Source: TMP-7 sp038212445 (GTDB lineage: Bacteria > Acidobacteriota > Terriglobia > Bryobacterales > Bryobacteraceae). From it: a stretch of DNA of 64,000 nt. Where the stretch lies: NCBI GenBank assembly GCA_038212445.1, contig JBBQUM010000030.1:1-64000 (forward strand), read 5' to 3'. The translations under genes and the position numbers were made by a program. Positions 22,970-31,201 of the stretch are shown one piece after another (positions within the stretch are counted from its first letter, which is position 1; the number at the start of each line of letters is the position of its first letter). The notes beneath the pieces are model-generated. The model saw only the letters and a list, made by a program, of their open reading frames with translations, was not told the origin of the DNA and searched no databases.

Positions 22970-23698
22970 TCACGCGCGTCCAGCGGCCACGCTTCCGGCC
23001 CAATCTTCAGGCGCCTGACCTTCAGGAAGCATGCGTCCCTTATCAAGGTTGCGAATCTTGGTGGCGAAATGCGCGGCGTGCGGATCGTGGGTCACCATGA
23101 CGATGGTCTTACCGAAATCCTGGTTGAGCTTGCGAAGTAGCGTGAGGACTTCCTGTGCCGAGGCCGCGTCGAGGTTGCCAGTGGGCTCGTCGGCAAGGAT
23201 GAGGTCGGGGTCGGTGACGATGGCGCGAGCGATGGCAACGCGCTGCTCCTGACCGCCGGAGAGTTGGCGCGGAAAGTGGCCAAGCCGATCGCCGAGTCCA
23301 ACCAGGCGAAGGGCGGTAGCTGCGTGTTCCAGGCGCTCCTTCTTATTCAAGCTGGTGAGCTTGAGCGGAAGCTCGACGTTTTCGAGAGCGGTGAGCACCG
23401 GGATGAGGTTGAAGGACTGGAAAATAAACCCGATGTGGATGTTGCGCCAGTGGGCAATTTCACGATCGGACAGGGCGCGGAGGTTCTCGCCGAGTACGAG
23501 GATCTCGCCATCGGTGGCGCGGTCCATGGCGGCGATGAGATGGAGGAGCGTCGACTTGCCGGAGCCCGAGGGACCCATGAGTGCGACAAACTCGCCCTTA
23601 TTGATATCGATGTCGCAGTCAGCTAGCGCGAGTACGTGGAACTCATCGCGAACGTATTCTTTAGTCAGTTTTCGAGTTTGAATAACGGCTTCGGGCAT
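22970..23698 (-). CDS. MacB/LolD-type ABC transporter ATP-binding protein
   Basis: 242 residues. Walker A Gly-Pro-Ser-Gly-Ser-Gly-Lys-Ser-Thr lies near 42-50, the Q-loop Phe-Gln-Ser-Phe-Asn-Leu near 95, signature Leu-Ser-Gly-Gly-Gln near 145 and Walker B Leu-Ile-Leu-Ala-Asp-Glu-Pro-Thr-Gly-Asn-Leu-Asp near 165. The Gly-Asn-Leu-Asp ending is the mark of the MacB/LolD/FtsE group. Last of four genes (two FtsX-type permeases, adaptor, ATPase) on the minus strand that form a MacAB-like mechanotransmission exporter. The substrate is not indicated. Confidence 0.93.
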   Translation of the reverse strand: MPEAVIQTRKLTKEYVRDEFHVLALADCDIDINKGEFVALMGPSGSGKSTLLHLIAAMDRATDGEILVLGENLRALSDREIAHWRNIHIGFIFQSFNLIPVLTALENVELPLKLTSLNKKERLEHAATALRLVGLGDRLGHFPRQLSGGQEQRVAIARAIVTDPDLILADEPTGNLDAASAQEVLTLLRKLNQDFGKTIVMVTHDPHAAHFATKIRNLDKGRMLPEGQAPEDWAGSVAAGRA

Positions 23699-23712
23699 AG
23701 TGAGAATCCTTG

Positions 23713-25068
23713 TTATTTATTCGCGGCGGGTTTGACTTTGGCGCCATCTTTCAGATCGGCCGGTGGATTGACGACGATGTCCTCGCCACCGATCAATCCA
23801 TCCTCGATGCGGACACCCTGGGCGGTGGTGCCGCCGGTTTTCACGGCGCGGCGGGTGACCTTCCCGTTGACGATCACGAAGACGGCTCCGTCCTTAACGG
23901 CCGCGGGCGGAACCATGATCACCGGTTTGCCGCCGGGCGACGCGGTCTTCGGCTGATCTTTGGCGATGAAGGCGACGCTGGCATTCATTTCGGGACGCAG
24001 GCGCTGGTCGGGGTTGAGCACTTTGACCTTCACCTGGACGGTGGCCTTCTGACGGTTCGCTTCGGGCGAGATTTCGTCGATCACGCCGTCCCATTTCACA
24101 TCCTGACCGTAAGCGTCGGTGGTGACGATGGCTTTCTGGCGGGGGTCGAGGCGGGCGAAATCGTTCTGGTTGATGTCGAGTTCCACCTTGAGATCAGTGA
24201 GGTCTGCGATGGAGACAACGTAGCCTTTGGCTCCGCGATCTCCAACGAACCCGGTGGTGACGAACTCGCCCTTCTCGACGTTGCGTTCAAGGATGGTGCC
24301 GGATACGGGGGCGCGGATGACGGTATTGTCGAGCTGGGTTTCGGAATAAGCCAGCTGTCCGCGAGCCTGTTCAATTTGGCCTTTAACGGCGTCGATCTGT
24401 TCCTTACGAGGGCCGAGAACGGAGAGATCGAGCGTGCGCTGAAGCGAATTGACGCGGGCCAGCGCGGAATCGTTGCGGCCCTGCGCATCGTCGAGCGTCT
24501 GGCGGGCGGCGACCTTCTGGTCGACCAGACCGCGGGTACGCTCCAAATTGATGCGGGCAGTCTCGAGGTCGGCCTTAGCGCTGGCGACATCGGCCTTGGC
24601 GCGCGCCGTTTCCTCGGGACGTGAGCCATTCTCGAGTTCGGCCAGACGCGCCAGCAGAGCGTTCAAGTTGCCGCGCGACTGGGTAACAGTGGCTTTGTAC
24701 TCGTCCTCTTCGAGGCGCACGAGAACCTGTCCCTGCTTGACCTTATCGCCCTTCTCGACGCCAATCCAGGCCACTTTGCCCATGACCTTGGAGGCGAGTT
24801 GTATCTTGTGGGCAGCCACGACATAGCCGGTGGCGTTGAGGATCACCGAGCCCTCAGCCGCAGCCACACCGGGCGAAACCGCGCGTACACGAGCGGTGTC
24901 GACGGGGATGGCGGCGTTGGCCCGAGAGTATGCGAACCAGCCGGCGCCGAGCAGAAGAATGACTATGGCAGCGATCCACCAGATCTTTCCCGCACCGCTG
25001 TCGGGCTGGCGCTTACGCGTGCGATCGATTTTCAGGCTACTGAGTTCAGAGTCGATGGTGGAGGCCAT
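23713..25068 (-). CDS. HlyD/MacA-type periplasmic adaptor
   Basis: 451 residues. One N-terminal membrane helix lies around 29-46. A lipoyl half-motif (Lys-Gly-Asp-Lys-Val-Lys-Gln-Gly-Gln) is near 105, then a long alpha-helical hairpin rich in Glu/Ala/Arg (about 125-240), a second lipoyl part (Thr-Val-Ile-Arg-Ala-Pro-Val-Ser-Gly-Thr-Ile near 255) and beta-barrel domains. Adaptors of this kind link the inner-membrane permease to an outer-membrane TolC channel. Its start is three bases after the upstream permease stop. No TolC gene is in the window. Confidence 0.92.
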   Translation of the reverse strand: MASTIDSELSSLKIDRTRKRQPDSGAGKIWWIAAIVILLLGAGWFAYSRANAAIPVDTARVRAVSPGVAAAEGSVILNATGYVVAAHKIQLASKVMGKVAWIGVEKGDKVKQGQVLVRLEEDEYKATVTQSRGNLNALLARLAELENGSRPEETARAKADVASAKADLETARINLERTRGLVDQKVAARQTLDDAQGRNDSALARVNSLQRTLDLSVLGPRKEQIDAVKGQIEQARGQLAYSETQLDNTVIRAPVSGTILERNVEKGEFVTTGFVGDRGAKGYVVSIADLTDLKVELDINQNDFARLDPRQKAIVTTDAYGQDVKWDGVIDEISPEANRQKATVQVKVKVLNPDQRLRPEMNASVAFIAKDQPKTASPGGKPVIMVPPAAVKDGAVFVIVNGKVTRRAVKTGGTTAQGVRIEDGLIGGEDIVVNPPADLKDGAKVKPAANK

Positions 25069-25071
25069 ATA

Positions 25072-26235
25072 TTAAACATCCCGGAGCGACGAGAGGATTT
25101 CCTTATTCGCGGCTTGGCGTGCCGGAAACAGTCCCCCGATGGCTCCCATGAAGAGTGCGAATAACAGTCCGTTGAGCATAACGCGCGGACCCACTTTAAA
25201 ATTGAACGAAATCTCGCTGAAGCTGATGAAGCTACCGATGCCGGTGGTGACGTTGTTGAGCGGAATCACAAGCAGGCATCCGATGATGCCGCCGATACCG
25301 GCCAGCAGCAGCGACTCGATCAGGAAACTGATCATGATGGAGCCCTTCGAGAATCCGAGCACGCGCAGGGTACCGATTTCCTTTGCGCGCCGGGCAACAG
25401 AGGCATACATAGTGTTCATTGCGGCGAAGCTGGAACCGATGGCCATGATAACGGCGACCAGGATGCCGAGATACTGGACGGGCGCGCCGGAGATGGTTTG
25501 CTGGTCGTAGTATTCGCGCTCGGAGCGAGCGCTCATGTTGAGCTTGATGTCGTCGTTCAACGAGTTCATCAAGGCGGACACAGTGGCATCGTCGGTGGCT
25601 CGGACGAGCACGACGCTCAGCCCGTTGTCGCGGTTGAAGTCGCTGGCGATCTGATTGAGATCGCCCCATATTTCGCTGTTGGCGGCGCTTGAACCGGCGT
25701 CCATGATGCCTACGACCGTCCAGTAGCCTTTGCCGAAACGCATCTGCTTGCCGAGACGGGCATCGGGATAGCGCTTAGCGGTTCCGCTACCGACGACGAT
25801 CTCGCGCTGGCCCTGGGCGAACCAGCGTCCTTCAGCGATTTTGATGGTGCGCATGTCGACACCGGTCTGCGTGAGGCCGCGCACCATGATGTTGGAGTTG
25901 TTGCCGGTGTCGCTGCTCTTGAGGCTGACGATGGTGACGATTTCAAGCGAGGCCATAGGCTCTCCCTTGTCGTTGCGCGCGATGCCGGGCTTGAACTTGA
26001 TGTCCTGATATTGCTGGCGCGTGACGCCGCTGTTGAGCTCAGACGTGCCGCCCTTGCGGAGGACGAGCAGGTTGCGCGCGTCGCCGGTGGATTGAAACGC
26101 CTGGCGCAGACCGTTGACCAGGGCAAGATCGGCGAGGAGCACGGCCACCGTCATAGCGACGCCGAGCGCCGTCATGATGGTGCTGGTCTTGCGAACGGCA
26201 AGATTACGGAGGTTGTAGGAGAGCGGAAGTTTCAT
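25072..26235 (-). CDS. MacB/FtsX-family ABC permease
   Basis: 387 residues. An N-terminal membrane helix (about 18-42) is followed by a large periplasmic MacB-type domain (about 45-255) and three C-terminal helices of the FtsX fold (about 258-380), with Gly-Thr-Leu-Arg-Val-Leu-Gly-Phe near 300. The end Ala-Asn-Lys-Glu-Ile-Leu-Ser-Ser-Leu-Arg is the typical FtsX cytoplasmic tail. It probably pairs with the neighbouring permease (26254-27414) as a heterodimer driven by the ATPase at 22970-23698. Confidence 0.92.
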   Translation of the reverse strand: MKLPLSYNLRNLAVRKTSTIMTALGVAMTVAVLLADLALVNGLRQAFQSTGDARNLLVLRKGGTSELNSGVTRQQYQDIKFKPGIARNDKGEPMASLEIVTIVSLKSSDTGNNSNIMVRGLTQTGVDMRTIKIAEGRWFAQGQREIVVGSGTAKRYPDARLGKQMRFGKGYWTVVGIMDAGSSAANSEIWGDLNQIASDFNRDNGLSVVLVRATDDATVSALMNSLNDDIKLNMSARSEREYYDQQTISGAPVQYLGILVAVIMAIGSSFAAMNTMYASVARRAKEIGTLRVLGFSKGSIMISFLIESLLLAGIGGIIGCLLVIPLNNVTTGIGSFISFSEISFNFKVGPRVMLNGLLFALFMGAIGGLFPARQAANKEILSSLRDV

Positions 26236-26253
26236 GGCTATGTCCAGAGCGGG

Positions 26254-27414
26254 CTAACCGGCATTTCTCAAAGCGTCAAGGATGTTGGTGCGCGATGCAT
26301 TCGCAGCCGGCACCACCGAACTGAGGACGCCGATGGCGACGGCGAACCCAAGGCAGAGCATTGAGAAGCCCGGGGTGAGCCCCATCTGCTGAAGCTGAGC
26401 GAAGCCGGCGGCGCCTTGGCGGACGACACTCATGAGTCCGCCGGCAAGCAGGAGTCCGACGATTCCGCCGATCAGCGAGATGAAAGCAGCCTCGCCTAGG
26501 ACGATTCCCAGGATGGCGCCGTTGGTATAGCCGAGCGTCTTGAGAATGCCGACTTCGCGGATGCGTTCGCGGACGCTCATGGCCATAGTGTTGCCGGATA
26601 CCAGGAGGATGGTGAAGGTGACCGCGGCGCAGATGGCCACCAGGAAAAGTTTGAGGTTTCCGAGGAACGACAGGAACTGGAGCGTAAAGGCGGATTCGGT
26701 TTCGGTCTTGGTGGGCTCGGGAGCGTTGTCGAATGACTTGTCGATGGCGGAGGGGATGGTGCGGGCGGACGCCTCGCTATCAGCGAGGAGCCAGAAGGAG
26801 CCCACCTGATCCTTGCGGTCGCCAGTGAGGCCCTCGCGCAGGTACTCGTGGTTGAAGTAGAGGACCTCGTCGGTGTTGGGCGCGTCGAAGATTCCGGCGA
26901 GTGTGAGTTCGAGCTTGACGGGGAAGATGTCGCCGGTGAGCGGAATTTTTTCACCAGGCTGCCATCCGAACTTTGCGGCCAGTTTGCGGCTGGCGATGGC
27001 GGCGGTGCGACTGGTAAGGAACATCTGCTTCTGGTCGGGCGGAAGTTGATAGTCGGGACGGATCTCGAAGAGGCGGGCGGGCTCGACGCCGAAGCGGGCG
27101 AAGAAATTTCGCTGGTCGCGCGCATCCTTATATGTGCCGCCGAACCACTGGTAGACAGTCACAGCCTTGACGCCGGGGACCTGGCGGAGCTTGCCTTCGT
27201 AGGAGCCAGGCAGCGCCTGACCGAGGGAGACCTTATGGTAAGTGATGAGCCGTAACGCGTCCTCGGCCTTGGGTTCCGACAGGAAGAGCGCGCTATACAA
27301 GGCGAACAAAACGCCGAGCAGGCACATCGAGGCGGCAATGCTCGAGATGGTTAACAGGCTGCGGCGTCGATTGCGCAAGCTGTTCTTGAAAACCAGGGGA
27401 AGATACTTGAACAT
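26254..27414 (-). CDS. MacB/FtsX-family ABC permease (first gene of the export operon)
   Basis: 386 residues from ATG 27412-27414; a frame open to 27462 adds 16 residues without similarity. It has the same plan as the next gene: one helix near 15-40, a periplasmic domain, then three helices (about 255-375), with Gly-Ile-Leu-Lys-Thr-Leu-Gly-Tyr and a tail ending Ile-Leu-Asp-Ala-Leu-Arg. The two permeases are clearly different proteins, which points to a heterodimeric transporter. The divergent tadA starts 84 bases away, so the operon promoter must lie in that gap. Confidence 0.9.
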   Translation of the reverse strand: MFKYLPLVFKNSLRNRRRSLLTISSIAASMCLLGVLFALYSALFLSEPKAEDALRLITYHKVSLGQALPGSYEGKLRQVPGVKAVTVYQWFGGTYKDARDQRNFFARFGVEPARLFEIRPDYQLPPDQKQMFLTSRTAAIASRKLAAKFGWQPGEKIPLTGDIFPVKLELTLAGIFDAPNTDEVLYFNHEYLREGLTGDRKDQVGSFWLLADSEASARTIPSAIDKSFDNAPEPTKTETESAFTLQFLSFLGNLKLFLVAICAAVTFTILLVSGNTMAMSVRERIREVGILKTLGYTNGAILGIVLGEAAFISLIGGIVGLLLAGGLMSVVRQGAAGFAQLQQMGLTPGFSMLCLGFAVAIGVLSSVVPAANASRTNILDALRNAG

Positions 27415-27498
27415 GGCGTCTTGAACAAGTTTAGATGACAGGAACCAGGAGTGAGATTGCATTTCGGTAAACTGCGGGTTCAGATCGGCGGATGACGG

Positions 27499-27957
27499 AT
27501 GACGGTAGACGAACGTTTTATGGCGGAAGCGCTGGCTGAGGCGCGGATTGCAGTGTCCGCAGGCGAGGTACCGGTAGGCGCAGTACTGGTGCTCTCAGGC
27601 GAGATCATTGCGCGCGCGCACAACTCACCGGTCACGTTACACGATCCTACGGCGCATGCCGAGATGCTGGCGATCCGTAAAGCGGCTCAGTCGATTGAGA
27701 ATTACCGGCTGACGGGGTCCACGATGTACGTGACCATGGAGCCTTGTGTGATGTGTGCGGGGGCGCTGGTGCACGCGCGCGTGGACCGGTTAGTGTTTGC
27801 GTGCCGGGATTTGCGGTTTGGCGGAGTGAGAAGCAAGTTTGCGCTGGCCGATTCAGACTTGTTGAATCACAGGTTGAAGATTGTCGAAGGAGTGTTGGGC
27901 GCGGAAGCCGCGGAGATGATCCAGGAATTCTTCCGGGAACGCCGGGAGAGCCTCTAA
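27499..27957 (+). CDS. tadA: tRNA-specific adenosine deaminase
   Basis: 152 residues. TadA converts adenine 34 of tRNA-Arg(ACG) to inosine. The zinc site is His53-Ala-Glu55 and Pro-Cys83-Val-Met-Cys86, with Ala-Gly-Ala following. His-Asn-Ser near 41 and Val-Pro-Val-Gly-Ala at 24-28 are also standard. An ATG at 27492 is out of frame with the one at 27499, which gives the normal family length. The C-terminus Phe-Phe-Arg-x-Arg-Arg matches the basic helix that contacts tRNA. Its end overlaps the convergent DUF1080 gene by four bases. Confidence 0.93.
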   Translation: MTVDERFMAEALAEARIAVSAGEVPVGAVLVLSGEIIARAHNSPVTLHDPTAHAEMLAIRKAAQSIENYRLTGSTMYVTMEPCVMCAGALVHARVDRLVFACRDLRFGGVRSKFALADSDLLNHRLKIVEGVLGAEAAEMIQEFFRERRESL

Positions 27958-28628
27958 TATTCGCGGATTTTGATGTTGCGGAACATGATGATGCTGAACT
28001 GATCGTGTAGCTGGAGACCGATGGGGCCAGTCTTGGGACGGTTGGGATCGCCGGGGTGTTCAGCAACGACGACGCCGTTCAGCTTTACGCGAATCATCTC
28101 GGCGCGGGATTCGATGTCGAGCGTATTCCACTCGTTGTCCTTCTGCGCGCCCACCTTTGCGTCGGCGAATCCGTAGATACTGCCGGTGGGGTGCGGATCC
28201 GGGTACTGATTGTTGATCTGAATCTCGTAGCCGATTTTGGACGGGGTGCGTTTGTAGTCGGGAGGAATGACGACACCCCATTTGGCGCGGGACGAATCGC
28301 GGATAGAGATGCCGCTGTTGCCCTGGACGCGGGTCCAGAACTCGACGTGCAGATCGAAATTGGCGTAGTCGTTGCGGGAGGTGTAGAGCCAACTCTGCTG
28401 GTCGCGCCACGCGGTGTACTGGGCGCGGGTGATGGTGTCTGAGCCGGAGGCGGGTTCAGCGCGGGGCGGACGCCTGCCGCCGAGCAGCGTGCCGTCGGAC
28501 ATGAACTGCCAGAAGCCGTCGCCGATGATTTCCCAACCGGCCAGGGAGTGTCCGTCGAACATGGGTTTGTAGTTCTGAGCAGAGAGCGTAAGGGCGGCAA
28601 TGGCGGCGAGCGTGAAGCTTCGAAGCAT
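27954..28628 (-). CDS. DUF1080 family secreted glycoside-hydrolase-like protein
   Basis: 224 residues from ATG 28626-28628; another Met lies five codons upstream. A signal peptide covers about 1-17. The DUF1080 (3-keto-disaccharide hydrolase) beta-jelly-roll begins with Phe-Asp-Gly-His-Ser-Leu-Ala-Gly-Trp-Glu. It includes Tyr-Ala-Asn-Phe-Asp-Leu-His-Val-Glu-Phe, Gly-Asn-Ser-Gly-Ile and, near the end, His-Asp-Gln-Phe-Ser-Ile-Ile-Met-Phe-Arg-Asn-Ile-Lys-Ile. These are hallmarks of the family, which is abundant in Acidobacteriota and Planctomycetota. Some members cleave 3-keto-glucosides. The exact substrate here is unknown. Confidence 0.9.
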   Translation of the reverse strand: MLRSFTLAAIAALTLSAQNYKPMFDGHSLAGWEIIGDGFWQFMSDGTLLGGRRPPRAEPASGSDTITRAQYTAWRDQQSWLYTSRNDYANFDLHVEFWTRVQGNSGISIRDSSRAKWGVVIPPDYKRTPSKIGYEIQINNQYPDPHPTGSIYGFADAKVGAQKDNEWNTLDIESRAEMIRVKLNGVVVAEHPGDPNRPKTGPIGLQLHDQFSIIMFRNIKIREY

Positions 28629-28706
28629 GTTGCTATTGTGCACCGCGGCGGCGCTGAATTCATTACGACCGTTTGCTACAATTCGACTTCACTCAAGGAG
28701 ACACGG

Positions 28707-29030
28707 ATGCGAGTGCGACGGATGCGAGGATTGGGATGTCTGGGCTGCTTCCCATTCGGCGGCTTGTTGTTCATGATGCTGCCGCTGATCGCGATTGCCG
28801 CGCTGATTTACTTCCTGGTGAACAGGGGACGGACGAATCAGCCGGGGTATCCTCCGCAGCCGTATCCGCCTCAACCGTACCCGCCGCAGCCCCAACCACC
28901 GGTCCAACCGCAAGTTCAGCCACCACAGGCGAACGTGCAGGGTGGAGGATTCTGTCCGCGCTGCGGTATCGGACTCACTCCCGGCGTGCGGTTCTGTCCG
29001 GGTTGCGGATCGCCGGTTGACGCGACGTAA
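28707..29030 (+). CDS. Small membrane protein with proline-rich linker and zinc ribbon
   Basis: 107 residues from ATG 28707, preceded by AAGGAG. One membrane helix lies at about 18-37. It is followed by a Pro/Gln/Tyr-rich segment (repeats of Tyr-Pro-Pro-Gln-Pro) and a C-terminal zinc ribbon with two Cys-Pro-x-Cys-Gly knuckles (Cys-Pro-Arg-Cys-Gly, Cys-Pro-Gly-Cys-Gly). The pattern is common among bacterial proteins of unknown function that hold a zinc knuckle at the membrane. It lies eight bases upstream of the RNase H gene on the same strand. Confidence 0.78.
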   Translation: MRVRRMRGLGCLGCFPFGGLLFMMLPLIAIAALIYFLVNRGRTNQPGYPPQPYPPQPYPPQPQPPVQPQVQPPQANVQGGGFCPRCGIGLTPGVRFCPGCGSPVDAT

Positions 29031-29038
29031 TTTCAAAG

Positions 29039-29677
29039 ATGAAGAAACAGAAGTTCTATGTTGTCTGGCGTGGCGTGCAACCGGGCATTTACTTGACCTG
29101 GGATGAGGCGTCGCGGCAGGTGACTGGATTCCCGGACGCTCGCTACAAGAGTTTTGAATCGAGGGCAGAGGCTGAGCAGGCTTACCGGGGCAACGCGCCG
29201 GTATACCGGTCGTCATCAGGTCCTCGCCCGGCGGTGGCGAAGCCGGATGCTGCGACGCTGTCGTCGGAGGTGGACACAAGCGCGATGGCTGTCGATGCGG
29301 CGTGCGCCGGCGTGCCAGGTCCGATGGAGTATCGCGGCATTTGGATCGCGACGGGCGAAGAAGTGTTCCACTGCGGACCGATGCCTGACGGCACCAACAA
29401 CATCGGAGAATTCCTAGCCATCGTGCATGCAGCCGCGTTCCTGAAGCGCGAGGGACGGACCGACGTGGTGATTTACTCGGACTCGCGAAATGCCATCGGC
29501 TGGGTGAAGGCGAAGGTCTGCCGCACGAAACTGCTGCCGACCGAACAAAACGGCCGCATCTTCGAATTAATCGATCGCGCGGTGGCGTATTTGAAGGAAA
29601 ACCGTCTCACGAACCCAATCCTCAAATGGGAGACGCGCCGGTGGGGCGAGAATCCTGCAGATTTCGGACGCAAGTAG
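29039..29677 (+). CDS. rnhA: Ribonuclease HI with N-terminal viroplasmin domain
   Basis: 212 residues. Residues 1-50 are the caulimovirus viroplasmin / RNA:DNA hybrid-binding domain (Tyr-Val-Val-Trp-Arg-Gly, Gly-Ile-Tyr-x-Thr-Trp, Gly-Phe-Pro-Asp-Ala-Arg-Tyr-Lys-Ser-Phe). A linker of about 30 residues leads to the RNase H domain. Catalytic acids appear in order: Asp in Ala-Val-Asp-Ala, Glu in Asn-Asn-Ile-Gly-Glu-Phe, Asp in Tyr-Ser-Asp-Ser, and Asp in Asn-Pro-Ala-Asp-Phe-Gly. The enzyme removes RNA from RNA:DNA hybrids. Its stop abuts that of the convergent cysteine-cluster gene. Confidence 0.92.
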   Translation: MKKQKFYVVWRGVQPGIYLTWDEASRQVTGFPDARYKSFESRAEAEQAYRGNAPVYRSSSGPRPAVAKPDAATLSSEVDTSAMAVDAACAGVPGPMEYRGIWIATGEEVFHCGPMPDGTNNIGEFLAIVHAAAFLKREGRTDVVIYSDSRNAIGWVKAKVCRTKLLPTEQNGRIFELIDRAVAYLKENRLTNPILKWETRRWGENPADFGRK

Positions 29678-30175
29678 TCAGCGCAGTAGCGCCTCAGCGA
29701 CGGTAGTCATGCGTTGAGGCAGACCCTCGAGGAGAGCGGCCTCGAGTCCATCGTCGTCCGCATGAACGGCGCACGATGCGATCTGATCGTTGGTGGCCTC
29801 GCCGTAGCAGAGTTCGCAGACGCCGATGCCGGAGTCGCCGACGGCCACAGGCGGTCCAAAGACGCGGCAGGTGATTGGACGGAACTCGTAGAGGTCGCAG
29901 CGTCCGGATTCAAGGTCGAGCGCTGGGCAGGGTGCGTCTTCAGCTTCAGCCCGGTAGGCGGCGGCGCGGGAACGGATAACGGCGGCATGCTGCCCGTCCA
30001 ACGTGGCAAGTCCGCGGATCAGGCGCAGAGCGTCCAGTTCGGTAATCTCGAGCGGGCCAAGGCAGCATTGCGAACAACCTGGACCGCACTCGAGCCACGA
30101 ACCACTGCGCCTCACGGCTTCGGCGAGCGCGGCATCCACAATCTGGACCAGCTGTTGGTCGGACTCAACGAGCAT
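29678..30175 (-). CDS. YkgJ-family cysteine-cluster protein
   Basis: 165 residues. The cluster pattern is Cys-Gly-Pro-Gly-Cys-Ser-Gln-Cys-Cys near residue 30, then Cys-Pro-Ala-Leu and Cys-Asp-Leu-Tyr-Glu-Phe-Arg-Pro-Ile-Thr-Cys-Arg near 92-103. This arrangement binds a metal, zinc or Fe-S, in the YkgJ family, whose function is not established. It begins 31 bases after the cytochrome oxidase subunit IV stop on the same strand and could be read from the respiratory operon. Confidence 0.8.
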   Translation of the reverse strand: MLVESDQQLVQIVDAALAEAVRRSGSWLECGPGCSQCCLGPLEITELDALRLIRGLATLDGQHAAVIRSRAAAYRAEAEDAPCPALDLESGRCDLYEFRPITCRVFGPPVAVGDSGIGVCELCYGEATNDQIASCAVHADDDGLEAALLEGLPQRMTTVAEALLR

Positions 30176-30206
30176 CGACGACCAGTCTGGCAGGGTGAGT
30201 CGATGA

Positions 30207-30509
30207 TTACCACCACCTGCCGGGCGCGAGCCACCCGCGTGAGATGTAATCGCCGAAGACGAGGCTAAAGAGAATCAGCATCCAGAAGAAGCCCGCCACG
30301 ACGAACAACTTGATGAGAGCGCTGCTGCCTTTGACGTGCATAAACACTGCGGCGACGAGTGTCGCTTTGATCACGGCGATGGTCATGGCAAGCACGATGT
30401 TCCCCTCGCCAAGGTCGATTTCGGCCACCACGACGGTGGTAACGGTGAGGGCGATCAATGCGGCCCATACGGCGATATACGGCTTTACGGAAGATGCCTC
30501 GTGACTCAT
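30207..30509 (-). CDS. ctaF: Cytochrome c oxidase subunit IV (caa3 type)
   Basis: 100 residues from ATG 30507-30509, overlapping the subunit III stop by four bases. Three hydrophobic helices (about 10-30, 38-58, 68-88) match the small prokaryotic subunit IV, with Lys-Ala-x-Leu-Val-Ala-Ala-Val-Phe-Met-His as the conserved middle. It stabilises heme-copper oxidases and carries no cofactor. Last of the twelve-gene respiratory run. Confidence 0.85.
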   Translation of the reverse strand: MSHEASSVKPYIAVWAALIALTVTTVVVAEIDLGEGNIVLAMTIAVIKATLVAAVFMHVKGSSALIKLFVVAGFFWMLILFSLVFGDYISRGWLAPGRWW

Positions 30510-31201
30510 AGATGATGTTTCCCGATGAGGTAAAGAAGTGGGAACAGGAAAATCCAGACGATGTCGACGAAGTGCCAGTAGAGGCCGATCATATCGACCG
30601 GCGTATTCCACCGGGCGGTGAAACGTCCGCGCCAAGCCATCACGGCGAGCACGGCCAGCATGGCTTCGCCGATCAGCATATGTACGGCGTGCATGCCGGT
30701 CATCATGAAGTAGAGGAAAAACAGAATCTGGGCCTCACGCGCATATTGCGGCGGCTCGTACTCGAAGTTGAAGCCGGGGATTAAATGTTCCACCCACTTG
30801 TGGTGGTACTCGATTCCTTTGATGCCAAGGAAGACGGCGCCGAGCAGCATTGTGAGCAGGATGAACATCACGATCATGCCTCGCTGTCCGAGTCGCGCGG
30901 CGCGGACGGCGAGAACCATGGTCAAGCTGCTGCAAATCAGCACCGCGGTGTTGACGCCGCCCATGATGACATCCATGTGCTGACTGGTGCTGGCGAAGGC
31001 GTCCGGATAAGACGCGCGGTACAGGCTGTAGGCGGCGAACATACCGCCGAAGAACATCACTTCGGTGGCGAGGAACGCCCACATCCCGAGCGTCGCGGCT
31101 TCGTGCTGTTGTTTCGGTTCCTCGAAATGGTGCTGGAGGTTGGGATCGTGCTGCACGATGCGCAGTCCGGTATCAGCCGTCAACTTCCACCTCCGGCGCA
31201 T
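30506..31201 (-). CDS. ctaE: Cytochrome c oxidase subunit III
   Basis: 231 residues, or 225 if translation starts at the TTG at 31183, which has a better-placed GGAGGTGG ahead of it than the ATG used here. Five to six membrane helices can be traced, with Leu-Gly-Met-Trp-Ala-Phe-Leu-Ala-Thr-Glu-Val near 40, Lys-Gly-Ile-Glu-Tyr near 128, Gly-Met-His-Ala-Val-His-Met-Leu near 172 and Trp-His-Phe-Val-Asp-Ile-Val-Trp near 212. Subunit III surrounds the proton entry of the oxidase and binds lipid. It overlaps the subunit I gene, as expected for translational coupling. Confidence 0.93.
   Translation of the reverse strand: MRRRWKLTADTGLRIVQHDPNLQHHFEEPKQQHEAATLGMWAFLATEVMFFGGMFAAYSLYRASYPDAFASTSQHMDVIMGGVNTAVLICSSLTMVLAVRAARLGQRGMIVMFILLTMLLGAVFLGIKGIEYHHKWVEHLIPGFNFEYEPPQYAREAQILFFLYFMMTGMHAVHMLIGEAMLAVLAVMAWRGRFTARWNTPVDMIGLYWHFVDIVWIFLFPLLYLIGKHHL

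Noticed and set aside
23710..24624. 304-codon open frame on the plus strand
   Set aside because: Antisense to the adaptor gene of the MacB-type operon, whose lipoyl and hairpin regions are unmistakable.
28849..28935. Repeated CCGCAGCCGTATCCGCC-like units, possible tandem repeat or CRISPR
   Set aside because: They encode the Tyr-Pro-Pro-Gln-Pro linker of a small membrane protein; units are short, adjacent and without spacers.
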